A program made the position numbers and the translations under genes. A stretch of 64,000 bases of DNA, taken from assembly GCF_001661265.1 (NCBI RefSeq), contig NW_017567016.1, positions 181,241 to 245,240 on the forward strand, written 5' to 3'. The notes under the pieces are model-generated. The model was not told the DNA's origin and ran no database searches. It saw nothing but the letters and a program-made list of their open reading frames with translations. Source of the DNA: Saitoella complicata NRRL Y-17804 (Eukaryota; Ascomycota; Saitoellomycetes; Saitoellales; Saitoellaceae). Shown one piece after another: positions 54,803 to 64,000 of the stretch. How positions within the stretch are numbered: the first letter of the stretch is position 1; each line of letters starts with the position of its first letter.

Positions 54803-54996
54803 CCCGAGACAAATCAAGTCTCGGGTTGATCGCGAAACTCGAAGTAGTTCTTTTCTCGGATTGATCGCGAAACTCGAAGTAGTTCTTTTCTCGGGTTGTT
54901 GCGAAACTCGAAGTAGCTCTTTGGTTCATGACAACCCGAGACAAATCGAGTCTCGGGTTGATTGCAAAACTCGAAGTAGTTCTTCGGTTCATGACA
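54803..54996. repeat. minisatellite with repeated 23-base hairpin
   Basis: Four near-copies of GCGAAACTCGAAGTAG start at 54832, 54867, 54901 and 54964. Two copies of a perfect 8-bp stem hairpin (CCCGAGAC, 7-base loop, GTCTCGGG) lie at 54803-54825 and 54935-54957, 132 bases apart. The block therefore looks like a larger duplication with inner tandem units of 34-35 bases. Confidence 0.85.
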
Positions 54997-55499
54997 CCGG
55001 CAGGGGGTCTCGGGGTAACATCGCCTATCCTATGTTCATATCAAAGCTCAGCACTGATGAACTAACTGGGGACATCCAACCGAGAACCTAGAAACACGGG
55101 GACTGTGATGAGCGTTTCTAGGCTGCAAACTCCAAGCCTGTTCAGGATGCTTTTGATGATACAGGGATTGTTGCAACTGTTTGTTGACATGACAGACCTC
55201 TTGCCTTCATGAACATGCACAAAACTGGAGAGGAGTACATCTATGTTCGCAAACTACTGGAGGCTGTGATAGAGCGCATTGATTCGCCAGAGTGTACGTA
55301 ATGTACGATATTGCTTGCTCCTTCAAGCGTTACATGCATCATCAACCTCTACCGAAGGGTGCTGAGCCTCAACACGGCGTCAGTATTCCCCATTCGTTTG
55401 CGCATGACTACCTTTGCCAGCTGCGAAATAGCCCTCGCCGTTTGGCTGTTCTGATAGGCAAGGATGTAAGTGCCTCTGGTCCGCAATAAGACATCTCGT

Positions 55500-56910
55500 T
55501 CCCGCGTTTAGGCATGTATCCTTCGAGATGATACTCGATCATACAGGTACAAATTGTTGTGTACCCAAATCTGGTAAAACGTTAGATACATACACCGTGC
55601 ACCGGGAGTGTAGTAGCACAAACCTGCACATCTTCGTCGTCCATCCATGGCGCGGATTACACCAAGCCAAATCGAGGGCTGCCGCGTGTATGAGCAGGAG
55701 ACAGCAATCTCCCAGCTGGGTATACATCCCGTGTGCGGCGTAACAATGGAGAAATTCCAGCTCACTGGCGTTGAACTGGTTCTATCCGCCGACATTCCAA
55801 TCGGTTTCCTACTCCTGGGGGATGTCCATCACATCCACTCGCAAACTTGGCGAAGGATACTTCTCAACAGCAACCTTAACTAGACATCAATGTATTAGTC
55901 AGACAGCAACAAGATGATAGTGATGTTCATGGCTCACACTGTACTTTCTCGTTGCTCTTCCTGTTTGGATAGCTTAGACAGAACGACCAACAGTCACCAG
56001 CGATAAGCTTGATGGTTTCGGCGTCGGCGGCAGGGTGACAATAACTGCAAAAAAGAAACCGAATGACATAGTCTTCACAGTGAAGAGAAGAGACACAGGC
56101 CTTGGCGAGGGCAGTCCCGTGGTGGGCAATGGAGTATGTTGTGGTGTCGACGGCGGGGGAGTTTTCTGCGGTGTCAAGAGCAGTGGAGTACGCTGTGGTT
56201 TCGAGACGGAGGGAGTTGCTTGCGGTGTCGAGGAAGTGTAGGTGGCTGCTGTGCCGCAGGGAAGTGAATTGGCGAAGGCAATAGTTCTGTCTGACTGACG
56301 GCAGGCCTAAGACGGCGCTTCGGTGTTTTGTACCCTCAAGTCTCCTTCCTGGAGCGGAGGACAACCATATTTAGGAGAGGGCAGGGGGTGAGTCAGTAGT
56401 AACGGTTTCAGACCGAGTGAAACCGCGGGCCGTGATGGAAATCGGGTGGGGTTAAAAGGATTTGACAGGATATCTCGCGAACGCTCTTGACAGACACAAA
56501 GGTAATGAGATCTGAAGACCAGCTGCAGCTGCTGCTTGTGTTTTTGGTCGAAAGTGGTGTTTCGTTGAAGGTAATGGTGGTAAACGAAGTTTGTGGTTAT
56601 AGCAGCGTTCTATACGTATAAGTAGTAGCTGTGGCAGCCAATCCCGTGCTATCCTAGTAGCATGACTTGGGGAGATATCGTTCAGGGTCAGGAGTGCGCC
56701 ACCATTGAACATGCGCCCTGTGCTTGTTGCTATAACTACAAGCATAGGGACCATGGATGAGATAACTGGAAACAATCGATGTAGATCAATATGCCTCGGA
56801 AATATATGAAATGCATGTTGTGTGAGGGGAAGTCGTTTTCCATGTTTCCTTTTGCTTTTTCCAGGCAGCAGGGGTTGCAGGTCAAGAGCATTTTGGCTCC
56901 GAGAAGGTGG
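55500..56910. other. right part of KDZ region, no recognisable gene
   Basis: Several open frames of 60-145 codons occur on both strands, none with a recognised family. One minus-strand frame (55927-56364) holds imperfect 27-base repeats coding for TAYSTALDT-like units (about 56110-56240). This is most likely decayed element sequence. Confidence 0.5.
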
Positions 56911-57045
56911 CTTTTCGACCTTGAGCTCGGGGATCAGCTCGAGCTTGATTTGTACAACCAAACTCATTTTTCAGTGATTTGCACGAATTTCCGCGACGCG
57001 TGGAGACACGCGCAGATTTGCAGACCTCGCTCGTGCATCAGGTGT
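56911..57045 (-). repeat. right terminal inverted repeat of KDZ region
   Basis: Reverse-complement partner of 53475-53615. Read on the minus strand it begins ACACCTGATGCACGAGCGAG and contains an ATG opening MSLVVQIKLELIPELKVEKP, parallel to MSLAAQIKLEL in the left repeat. Confidence 0.85.
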
Positions 57046-57340
57046 GGATGAGGGCGAATGGAAGCACTTTGCGTATCGTACAAATGTAAGAGAATAACCA
57101 ACGGGTATTATGCTAATGTCCATGAACGCCTTGCGAATGCCAACTGTCCGTTCCTTCCTGACAACTCATCCTTGCAGCCCCGTCTTTCAAACAATCGACC
57201 TTGATCAATCGGCGAAGTCTTGGTTGGACTACGGTTCTCTAGTAAACATAGTCCAAGCCGTGCGTGATGCCTTGTGTCACCCTCGCACTCCTCCACACTG
57301 CCAGGAAGCAGATGTCAAACAGCCCAACTCTACACCATCT

Positions 57341-57899
57341 TCACGCACTCACACTCGCCTTCTCCGCCTCCCCTTTATCCATCAACTCATTCTCCTCCTT
57401 GGTATTCCCCTCCCGAATCTCCTTCCACAACTGCGTCCACATACTCCCAAAATCAACTTCGACCTCCTGTTCCTCAACCTCAGGTGACGCCAACCCCTTC
57501 TCCCGTAGTTTGTGTCTCGTGATATTTCCGAACTCCTCCAACTATGCCCACCTTCATTAGCACTCTCAGTAACAGGAGCAGAAAAGGGAGGAGACACGTA
57601 CGCTTCTTGCTCTCAACCCACTCCAAACACACCCAACCAAAACTCCAAATCCACCCAAACTCAACAAACTCGCGATCCCAAACGCCTTGGCTGCTGTACC
57701 ATGTGCCGAAAACCCATCATCCGCAAACACCATGTTCTGACTATAGAATGGGAACGGTTTGTTGAGTTTTCGGAAAGGCGGAGAGGAGGGCGAGGATGAA
57801 GGTGAGGGAGGAGGAGGTTAGGAGGAGGAGGGGGCGGTAGTCGGGGGTGTAGGGGTTGGGGTGGGGTGTTAGGAGGTCGGTGGAGAGGGTTGAGGGCAT
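57341..57899 (-). CDS. AIM11: Aim11-like mitochondrial membrane protein, apparent frameshift
   Basis: Aim11 is a small two-helix mitochondrial protein of unknown role. Exon 1 (57899-57602) starts MPSTLSTDLLTPHPNPYTPD and has helix LLLLTSSSLTFILALLSAF. Near 57770-57776 the frame changes by one base within CCTTTCCG, after which FRKLNKPFPFYSQNMVFADD and a second helix (GIASLLSLGGFGVLVGCVWS) follow. An intron (57601-57542) joins ARS to LEEFGNITRHKLREKG, ending at 57341. No GT donor occurs in the pyrimidine-rich stretch before the shift, so an intron does not explain it. A one-base sequencing error or a true mutation remain. The family call is by helix spacing and tail pattern. Confidence 0.55.
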
Positions 57900-58405
57900 G
57901 GTGAAGGGATATGGGGGCGAGATGGTCGAAAAAGGGTTTCGAGGGTGCGGGATGTAGGATGTAATTCGGTCCCTGCAACGTTGACAGGTGAGCACGTGAC
58001 CTTGACGGTTTTGGCCCCGAGGTCGGGAAACCGCCGGGCAGAAGAAGAGAGGCCGAGGAGGACGACCAAGTCAATTGCTCTGAGTAGGAAGTCCACAAAG
58101 GACTGCAATTCTCTATATTGGCAAGCAGGAAAGAACTCCGTAATGGGGAAGTACAATCACGCTGACGAAGACCAATTGGACAAAACAAAATCGCGGCAAA
58201 AAGCAATCAAAAATCTATTCTTGTAATTTTGTATAAAACGTCTCCGTCTCCTCTTCCTTCACAGCTCCAGGCACTCAAGCGGAAGCCATATTATAAAAGC
58301 CAAAAGCAAACTCCAAAAGATATCTCAGTGTATCATAGTTGTGTGTGTGTGTGTATCAAATGCAACAAACAAGCATCTCCTCAGCTCCAGGCGGAGAGAA
58401 GATGT
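57900..58405. other. intergenic, AIM11-like to peroxiredoxin
   Basis: A 506-bp space. A (TG) microsatellite of seven to eight units lies at 58340-58354, in the likely peroxiredoxin 3' UTR. No gene is seen. Confidence 0.6.
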
Positions 58406-59054
58406 TTAGGCGTGGGCCTTCTCGAAGTACTCCTTGGAGTTCTTGACGTCGGGCTTGATGGTGTCGCCACCCTTCTGCCAGTTGGCGGGGCAGACCTGTG
58501 AACGTATATTAGCATCAAAGTCATATGAGAATGATGGACAGGAATGAACATACCTCTCCGTACTGCTCAACGAACTGGAAAGCGTCAACGAGACGAAGAG
58601 CCTCATCAACGGAACGACCAACAGGAAGGTCGTTAATCGTAATCTGACGAACCTTACCCTCGGGGTCAATCAAGAACAACCCACGAAGAGCAACACCCTC
58701 CTCCTCCAACAACACTCCATAATCCTTCGCGATCTTATGCGCTTTGTCGCTCAAGAGCGGGATGTTGACGGGTCCCAATCCACCCTCCTTACGGGCGGTG
58801 TTGGTCCAGGCGAGGAGGGAGTACTCGGAGTCGACGGAAGCGAAGAGGACTTGGGTATTGCGCTCGGTGAACTTGGAAGCGGCCTCGGAGAAGGCGACGA
58901 TCTCGGTGGGGCAGACGAAGGTGAAAGCGAGGGGGATGAAGCCGAGGAGAACCCACTTGCCCTTGTACTGCTCGAGGGACACATCCTCGAAAGCACCGTC
59001 AATGACGGCGGTGGTCTTGAAAGTGGGGGCGGGGTGCTGAACGCGGGCAACCAT
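58406..59054 (-). CDS. TPX1: typical 2-Cys peroxiredoxin (Tsa1/Tpx1)
   Basis: Thioredoxin-dependent peroxidase of the cytosol that also relays H2O2 signals. Two exons, 59054-58554 and 58495-58406, giving 196 residues. The peroxidatic Cys is in [19 protein letters not shown] and the resolving Cys in [13 protein letters not shown], formed across the splice join. The active-site lead-in reads [14 protein letters not shown] where most family members have [13 protein letters not shown]: the conserved Tyr is Ile and the Asp is Ala. The [13 protein letters not shown] loop and C-terminal EYFEKAHA lack an exact GGLG/YF pair, since YF is present as EYF; this pair confers sensitivity to overoxidation. 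A TATA box and C-rich tract lie upstream. Confidence 0.95.
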
Positions 59055-59553
59055 TGTGATGATGCTTGTGGAAGTAGAAATAGTAGTGATTGTACTTGAT
59101 AGAGAAAAGGCAAACGATGGGGGGGGTTGGGGGGGGGGATTATATAGCAGTTTTGCGCCTCTGGGGCGACTTGGGTTCGGATTACGTGAAGCTCGCGGCC
59201 AGACTCCAGGCACCTTGGTAATCGGAAACCGGAGAAGTCCAGAATCCCGTGGAATTTCACTCAATTTGTGACAGTTCTCTTACAAGGTTGACTCAATTGG
59301 AAATGACTTGTCAGTTAGGATGAGCGTGTTCTCTGACAGCCTTCATCTCCCTTCCCCTCCTTCACTTGTTACAGACTTAGTCATCTGACAGGAATCTAGG
59401 TTGCGGATCTGATAAGCCGTCATCGTGCGAACTCAAATTTGACTTGCAACATAGCCCAAGAACCCATGGCCAGTTAAATCAAAAAACGAACGTACTGTAA
59501 ATAAAATCAAGAAATATCGTACTCACTCCCATCTCTCTCAGTCTTTCTATCAT
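59055..59553. promoter_or_regulatory. peroxiredoxin promoter; remaining gap to PalI gene empty
   Basis: On the peroxiredoxin coding strand a TATA-like CTATATAAT lies at 59139-59147, directly beside two C runs (G on the plus strand, 59119-59126 and 59129-59138) 65-84 bases before the ATG. Positions 59280-59553 show no feature. Confidence 0.5.
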
Positions 59554-61822
59554 TTACCGGAAACCCCTCATCCCACCCCTTCCCCCAACCTCAAAATCCG
59601 GATTCCCACTCAACCCACCCATCGGCCCGCCCATCCTTCCCGGCCCCTTCCCCCTCTTCGGCAACGCAATCTCAAAATCCGGGTTACCACTCAACACATC
59701 CGGCTTCGGTGGTCCCGGCGGACTAAGCCCACCTCCGCCTCCAGCTCCAGCTCCAGCTCCAGCTCCAGCTCCCTGTCCTCCCCCACGCACCCGTCCAGTG
59801 GGGGAAGGAGAGTGGTAACGCGGATTAACAGGTCTCTGCGAAATCGACGTGAAATGCGAACTCGTACTCGCCGCAGGCGACATCGGCCCCGCACCAGCGT
59901 TCAACCCCACACCACCACCCTCAGCGGGAAGGTTAGGAAGTGGGTGTGCGATATCGGCGTTCTCGTTATCGTACTGTGGGTCGACATCTTCATAGTACCC
60001 GCCACTCGCTGCACTGACGCCGCTGGCTCCGCTGGTCGTACGGCCGTGTGCGTGGTCGCGGGCGAAGGAGGGTTGAGGGTTTCCAAGGGCGGCGGCGAGG
60101 TTGGGGTCGGATTGGTCGCGGCGGCCAGGGCGGGACCAAAATGTGCGGGGTGGGATGTAGTCTCCGGATTCGGTCGTACTCGCTGGTCTGTGGATCCCTG
60201 TGCCGGGTCCGGGCGCGAAACCTTCTTGGGGCATCGATGGAGATTTCCTCATTCCCATTCCCATCGACATAGGCCCTGGTCCTGGTCCCTGTCCCGGCAT
60301 CGGCATCGGCGGTCCCATAGGACGAGGAGGACCAGGTCCACCAGACCCACTCATATGAGGCGGCGGCATAGGAGGCGGCGGCATAGGGGGCGGCGGACCA
60401 GGATTCATACCCATCGGCAACCCACCCTCATTCGTAACATAACTCGGCGGTCCCATTCTTCCCCTCCCCATCGGGCTCATCCCATCACTCCTCACGCTCG
60501 CCGGGCTGGCATCAACAGCCATCGCAGCCATAGCCCCAGGATTGAGCATCTCCTGACTACTCGTCCTCCTCAACGCTCTCGCTCCTCCTCCTCCCATCGT
60601 CATCGCGGGCATCGGTGGAGCCCCTCCTCCCATGGGCCCGGGTGGACGCGTACGCGGGTCAGAGGGACGACGGGTTCCCATTCCCATTGGCATGGGAGGG
60701 GGTGAGTCTTCATGGGGACGCATACGTGGGTCAGAGGGAATACGGCGCGGAAGGTGGAAGTTGCGGCCGGGGGGTGGGGTTGCGTTATTGAGTGGTCCAT
60801 AACCTCCTCCGGGCCCGCGTTGGGGTGGCATGGGGAAGCCTTGTTGGCCGGGTGAGGCGGTGAGTGTGCGCATGGGGACATTGCGGGTAAAGTCGCGTCG
60901 AGGGGTGCCGACACGGGATGCGTCGGACATCATGCCCAAATGCTCTTCTTCGTCGCCGGTTTGGAAGCCGCTTGGGGCTCTGCTCAGGTTTGGGAGGGTG
61001 GGGTTCAGCGGGACGCGTTCTTCTGCGGCGATGAGAGGGAGTTTGGTGGTGCTTCCGCCGACGGGCTCGTTGAGGGTTCGGTTGGATGGTGCCTCGAAGC
61101 TTGCAAATTTGGGGAGACTGTTGGCATCTGCGGTCGCGAGTTCGCTGTCGAGGGCGCGTTGTTGGGAGTAGTAGTCTGCTGCATTCATGTCGGCATCTTG
61201 GTCGATGGAGCGCTTGCGAGCTTTGCGGTTCCTAACGGTACGGCTTGCACAACAAATCAAGACTATCACAAGCTTTAGTATCAGGTTCAAGATGAGGGTA
61301 TGTGAAGATAAACTCACGAGAAGCGAACATATTGAGAATAAACGCCGCCAAAGTAATCCAAGTACCCCAAGCACAATGCGGCCAGAACACAAGGATGTCA
61401 ATCACGAACGCCAACAGCGTAATAATACTGCTCACCAAGGGCAACACCGCAACAAAGCACAGATACCGTGGTGAATGCGCCCCCGATCTCAAATGTGCGA
61501 ACCCAGCAAAGATGAGGTTGATAAGCGTCAACGCAGCAGCTGGGATATGAACGACCAGGATCTTCGCCAGAGTACCGCGTATGCTGCTCAACAGGTAATC
61601 CGTATCGGCGCCACTGGGGAAGTCGTATCCCACCCCCGCGCTCGAACACGAACCAGAACCGATGGGACAGTATCCGAGGACACCATAGGTGAATGCTGAG
61701 TCTTCCCCAAGTTTAGAGAAACGGGTTACCGGGGCGGAGATGACAGAGAGGAGGAGTAGCACGAATGCTGCGAGAAGAAAGAGGGAGCCAGGAGTCACGG
61801 CGCGACTGCGGTGGGAGGCCAT
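59554..61822 (-). CDS. PALI: PalI/Rim9 pH-response regulator (SUR7/PalI family)
   Basis: Plasma-membrane protein of the ambient-pH (Pal/Rim) pathway; it helps place the PalH/Rim21 sensor. Two exons, 61822-61318 and 61262-59554, giving 737 residues. The intron acceptor is GATAG at 61263 after an ACTAA branch site. Four membrane segments fill residues 1-180, including TPGSLFLLAAFVLLLLSVIS, ILVVHIPAAALTLINLIFAG and CFVAVLPLVSSIITLLAFVI. They are followed by CCASRTVRNRKARKR, the family's basic strip. The long tail is rich in Pro, Gly and Met, with a Gly-Ala hexanucleotide repeat (59743-59775), and has the PalI tail marks GYYEDVDPQYDNE, SHFTSISQRPVNPRY and SGNPDFE twice. Confidence 0.92.
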
Positions 61823-62313
61823 GGTCGCGCTTGTCCGTGTTTGAAAGGGAACGTGTAGAGTACGAGCAAGAACCTGCTTGCTAGACTTGTTGGGTCGTAA
61901 GTTGTAGCCGTGACTGGGTAGGGAGCGACGTAGATGTTGATTGTCGTTGTTGGATGGTGTTTAGACGCGGTGGATTAGAGTGGGGCTAAATTGCGACTAT
62001 CTCGTAACCGACCGTCTTTAGCTAAGGGAGAGCTCCCTTTGGACTTGGGACCCTTGAAAGGGACGTCAACGAGGATGAGATTTCGAAGAATAAGGTTCAA
62101 GCTTGAAGCACAACGGCCCGTACTTCTCGAAACAACTGTTCGCCTACGGACCACGCGTTGGGCCCTTGGCATACCGGTATATGCGCCTAGGCCTCACCTC
62201 CGCGGCTGCGCACAGCCCCACTTGACTCGTTGATCTATATATAGATATTGCGACGTCGACCTGACCAGACATCTCTCAAATTCTCCTCTCTATGCCTTAA
62301 TGTCATGTCATGT
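61823..62313. other. intergenic, PalI upstream
   Basis: A 491-bp space upstream of the PalI gene and downstream of the thioesterase gene. A CTATATATAG palindrome lies at about 62236-62245. No gene or RNA is seen. Confidence 0.55.
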
Positions 62314-63079
62314 CTAGTTCTTCGGAGGAACAACCTTCTCCAGCCACCTCGCAAAATCCGCCAACTCCTTTAGATCCGCAGTATGCCCCATCCCCGGATA
62401 CTCCCTCCACTCAATCTTCTCCATCCCCAACTTCTCCTTCAAATACTCCATACTCATCTTCCCAAACTGGAATTTAACGACAGGGTCTGCAGTTCCATGT
62501 GCCATGAAGATCGGGGTTTCCTGGTTATGCGGGTGTCGCATATCAACGAGCTTGGATGCCATGGGGAGGTATCCGCTCATCCCTGCAATCCCCGCCAACT
62601 TCTCCTTGTGAATCATACCACTCAACAACGCCATCGCACTTCCCTGCGAGAATCCACCAATCACGATTCTATCGGCGGGGATCCCACTCTCGATCGTCTC
62701 CTTGACCAAGGCGTGGATCGTCTCCGCACTCTGTAGCATCCCGACACTATCCTCCGCCTCCTCGACACGCTCGAGGGAGGTGAGGTCATACCATGCCGGC
62801 ATGCGCATACCCCCGTTCAGGGTTATGGGACGGAGGGGGGCGTTGGGGAAGATCCACTTGATGTGTTGGAGGGATTTTTCGCGTTTGTAGTGGTCGGCGA
62901 TGAAGGACCATCCGGCGCCGGAGTCGCCGAGGCTGTAGAACACACGTTAGGACTTACTTATCATCAGTGTGTAAAATGGGATATAGGAGAGGATACCCGT
63001 GGGCGAAGATGACGGCGGCTGTTGCGGCGCCGTTTGTGGCGGGGATGCGGATTGCGGAGATGGAGGATGCGGCGCTCAT
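62314..63079 (-). CDS. APT1: acyl-protein thioesterase 1 (lysophospholipase family)
   Basis: Serine hydrolase that removes palmitate from proteins such as G alpha and Ras. Two exons, 63079-62997 and 62932-62314, giving 233 residues. The first exon codes the SAASSISAIRIPATNGAATA lead. The join makes FAHGLGDSGAGWSFIADH, the oxyanion-loop motif. The triad is visible: Ser in IVIGGFSQGSAMALLSG, Asp in FMAHGTADPVVKF and His in YPGMGHTADLKEL. Length fits the family. It has no signal peptide. Confidence 0.95.
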
Positions 63080-63385
63080 CTTGGGATTGAAGTGGTAGAT
63101 GTAGACGCTGTAAAGACTGACGACGAGAACAATCAGGTATAGTAGAAGGCGATACGTTTTGTCGAGTTGACTTGGGTGGGGTCGGTTGTCAAATGCGGGG
63201 ATTAGGATGTAACGTCGAATTCGTTGTTGTCGAGCGAGACGTCACGCTCAATTAAGTCATGTGCGTAGTAACTCAAATTCTCTTAATGTAGCGTTCTCTA
63301 AGAAAAAGCACAAAAACGCCGGGACAACCCATGCAATACCCTTTCCCTCTACCAATGTTCCTCTCTCTGTCATATGCATGTCATT
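63080..63385. other. intergenic, thioesterase upstream
   Basis: A 306-bp space between the thioesterase ATG and the SET-domain gene's stop. No feature is seen. Confidence 0.55.
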
Positions 63386-64000
63386 TCACTGTTCTTCTCC
63401 ACTCTCCCTCTTACACCTCCCACACCCACACCTAAAAAAGAACTTATCCTCCAACCGCCTCCGTCGCTCCAGTACATCCTCCTCCAAATGTCCATAACTG
63501 ATACACAGCTCTTCGCCCTCGGCCACATCTCGGGCTGTTACCATCGTCATTGCACGCCCTCGTCGAACCTTTTTCGTGTTTGGATCACAATCTATGGTAC
63601 GCGGTCAGCATATACCAATTGAAGGAATTTAGTGACGAACCGTGATTGAAATACGACGCACTCGGATACATCGCCCACCCCAACATCTCACTCTCCCCGT
63701 CCCCTTCTTCTCCTTCTGCTTGTTCCCATATCCCGAAACTATTCCCCGGATCCCTCGCCGTAGTCGCACGGAAGTTCTCGAGTGTCAAGACACCCCTCAG
63801 GGATTTAGGTAGCACGGACCGGAGGAAATGGAAGGTGTGGAGATGGGAGGGGAGCAGGTAGGGTTGGGAGCGGAAGTGGGAGAGGGCGTTGGGTTGGAGG
63901 GCGAGGAAGTCGGACCAGGTTGGGGACGATTCGGAGCCGGGGGAGGAGAGGAAGTTGTGAAGGCGGACGAGGGCGTAGGTTATTAAGCGGGCTTCTTCTT
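63386..64000 (-). CDS. SET-domain methyltransferase, 5' part outside the window
   Basis: Probable protein-lysine methyltransferase of the SMYD/Set5/Set6 kind. Two exons are seen: beyond 64000 to 63641, and 63591-63386, with a 49-base intron that begins GTTCGT. Only the C-terminal 188 or so residues lie in the window. Exon 1 ends in EMLGWAMYPSASYFNH; the join gives NHDCDPN, the SET pseudoknot motif. GEELCISYGHLEEDV follows, and the post-SET Cys cluster is FRCGCGRCK. The region before the SET motif is helical (EARLITYALVRLHNFLSS). Partner and substrate cannot be told. Confidence 0.85.

Larger units (their letters stand above)
53661..55489 (+). pseudogene. KDZ transposase remnant
   Basis: Broken transposase. 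The N-terminal part has an acidic start (SSDDSDDDDEDNWFDYYDVD) and a region like the KDZ cysteine-containing domain, then YFPATPYLPHTT, NFYKQFLAAHYQWLRLHAM and KSYGSICKSG. The catalytic part resumes near 55110 with CFQDAFDDTGIVAT, CRHD, FMNMHKTGEEYIYVRKLLEA and YDIACSFKRYMHH. The reading frame is lost many times, and about 500 bases of insertion and repeat (54567-55000) divide the two halves. Confidence 0.75.
53475..57045 (+). mobile_element. decayed KDZ (Kyakuja-Dileera-Zisupton) DNA transposon with long inverted repeats
   Basis: A region of about 3.57 kb bounded by inverted repeats of about 135 bases (53475-53615 and 56911-57045). Inside, broken plus-strand coding sequence matches KDZ transposases: GYFPATPYLPHTTLSD near 54110, and near 55290 MYDIACSFKRYMHH and a SIPHSFAHDYLCQL-type segment followed by SPRR. 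Many stops and shifts interrupt it. A solo LTR and a minisatellite lie in its middle. The target duplication is not clear. Linking these inverted repeats to the KDZ genes is inference from position. Confidence 0.7.

Noticed and set aside
58340-58354. (TG) tract as a possible regulatory or Z-DNA element
   Set aside because: Short dinucleotide repeat in a likely 3' UTR with no other signal.
59812-60705. 297-codon Arg/His-rich open frame on the plus strand inside the PalI gene
   Set aside because: It is antisense to the Pro/Gly/Met-rich PalI tail; composition explains it.
1-64000. CRISPR arrays, bacterial operons, tRNA and rRNA genes
   Set aside because: Spliced genes show a fungal nuclear genome. 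No array of direct repeats with spacers and no convincing tRNA B box or rRNA stretch was noticed by eye.
1-64000. Secondary-metabolite, toxin or defence gene cluster
   Set aside because: No synthase, NLR, cytochrome P450 or transporter set is present; the genes are housekeeping or transposon genes.

Overview
This window is nuclear DNA from a filamentous ascomycete, most likely an early-diverging Pezizomycotina lineage (Pezizomycetes or a neighbour). Several things point there. Genes are dense, and nearly all introns are 49-60 bases with GT...AG ends and CTRAY-like branch sites. The PalI/Rim9 protein has the long proline/glycine-rich tail usual in Pezizomycotina. An Aim11 protein and the kinetochore protein Sos7 are present, and the peroxiredoxin resembles fission yeast Tpx1. 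The species cannot be named from the sequence.

Layout. 1-1400: a Tc1/IS630-type DNA transposon with an open, spliced transposase. 1.5-13.5 kb: CENP-T, SURF1, pantothenate kinase, Sos7, Sla2 and Hsp104. 13.9-18 kb: an Nvj2-like SMP/PH protein, eIF1 and a small three-exon Asterix homologue. 18-29 kb: Med12, DNA polymerase zeta (Rev3) and the AP endonuclease Apn2. 29-43.4 kb: a Mam3/CNNM protein, a Myb-like factor, sterol O-acyltransferase, a WDR23-like WD40 protein, Sec61 gamma, a 72-residue unknown protein, Mlh3 and a Tvp38-like membrane protein. 43.5-47.0 kb: a transposon island made of a 460-bp MITE and, 22 bp away, a whole but inactivated PIF/Harbinger element. 47.5-53.3 kb: TFIIIC subunit Tfc1, an assembly gap, Cox13, Gdt1 and Hgh1. 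53.5-57.0 kb: a decayed Kyakuja-Dileera-Zisupton (KDZ) element with long terminal inverted repeats, holding a solo LTR and a minisatellite. 57.3-64 kb: Aim11 (apparently frameshifted), a 2-Cys peroxiredoxin, PalI, an acyl-protein thioesterase and a SET-domain protein cut by the window end.

These are mostly housekeeping genes, not a metabolic or defence cluster. Loose functional neighbourhoods are visible: kinetochore (CENP-T, Sos7), DNA repair (REV3 and APN2 in tandem, MLH3 about 10 kb on), and ER membrane and lipid handling (Asterix, Sec61 gamma, sterol acyltransferase, Nvj2, Tvp38). I did not find a clearly new multi-gene system. The most unusual signals are the three kinds of transposon structure, runs of C on the coding strand just upstream of several start codons, and small multi-exon genes that are easy to miss. 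Exon boundaries were worked out by hand from splice sites and reading frame.
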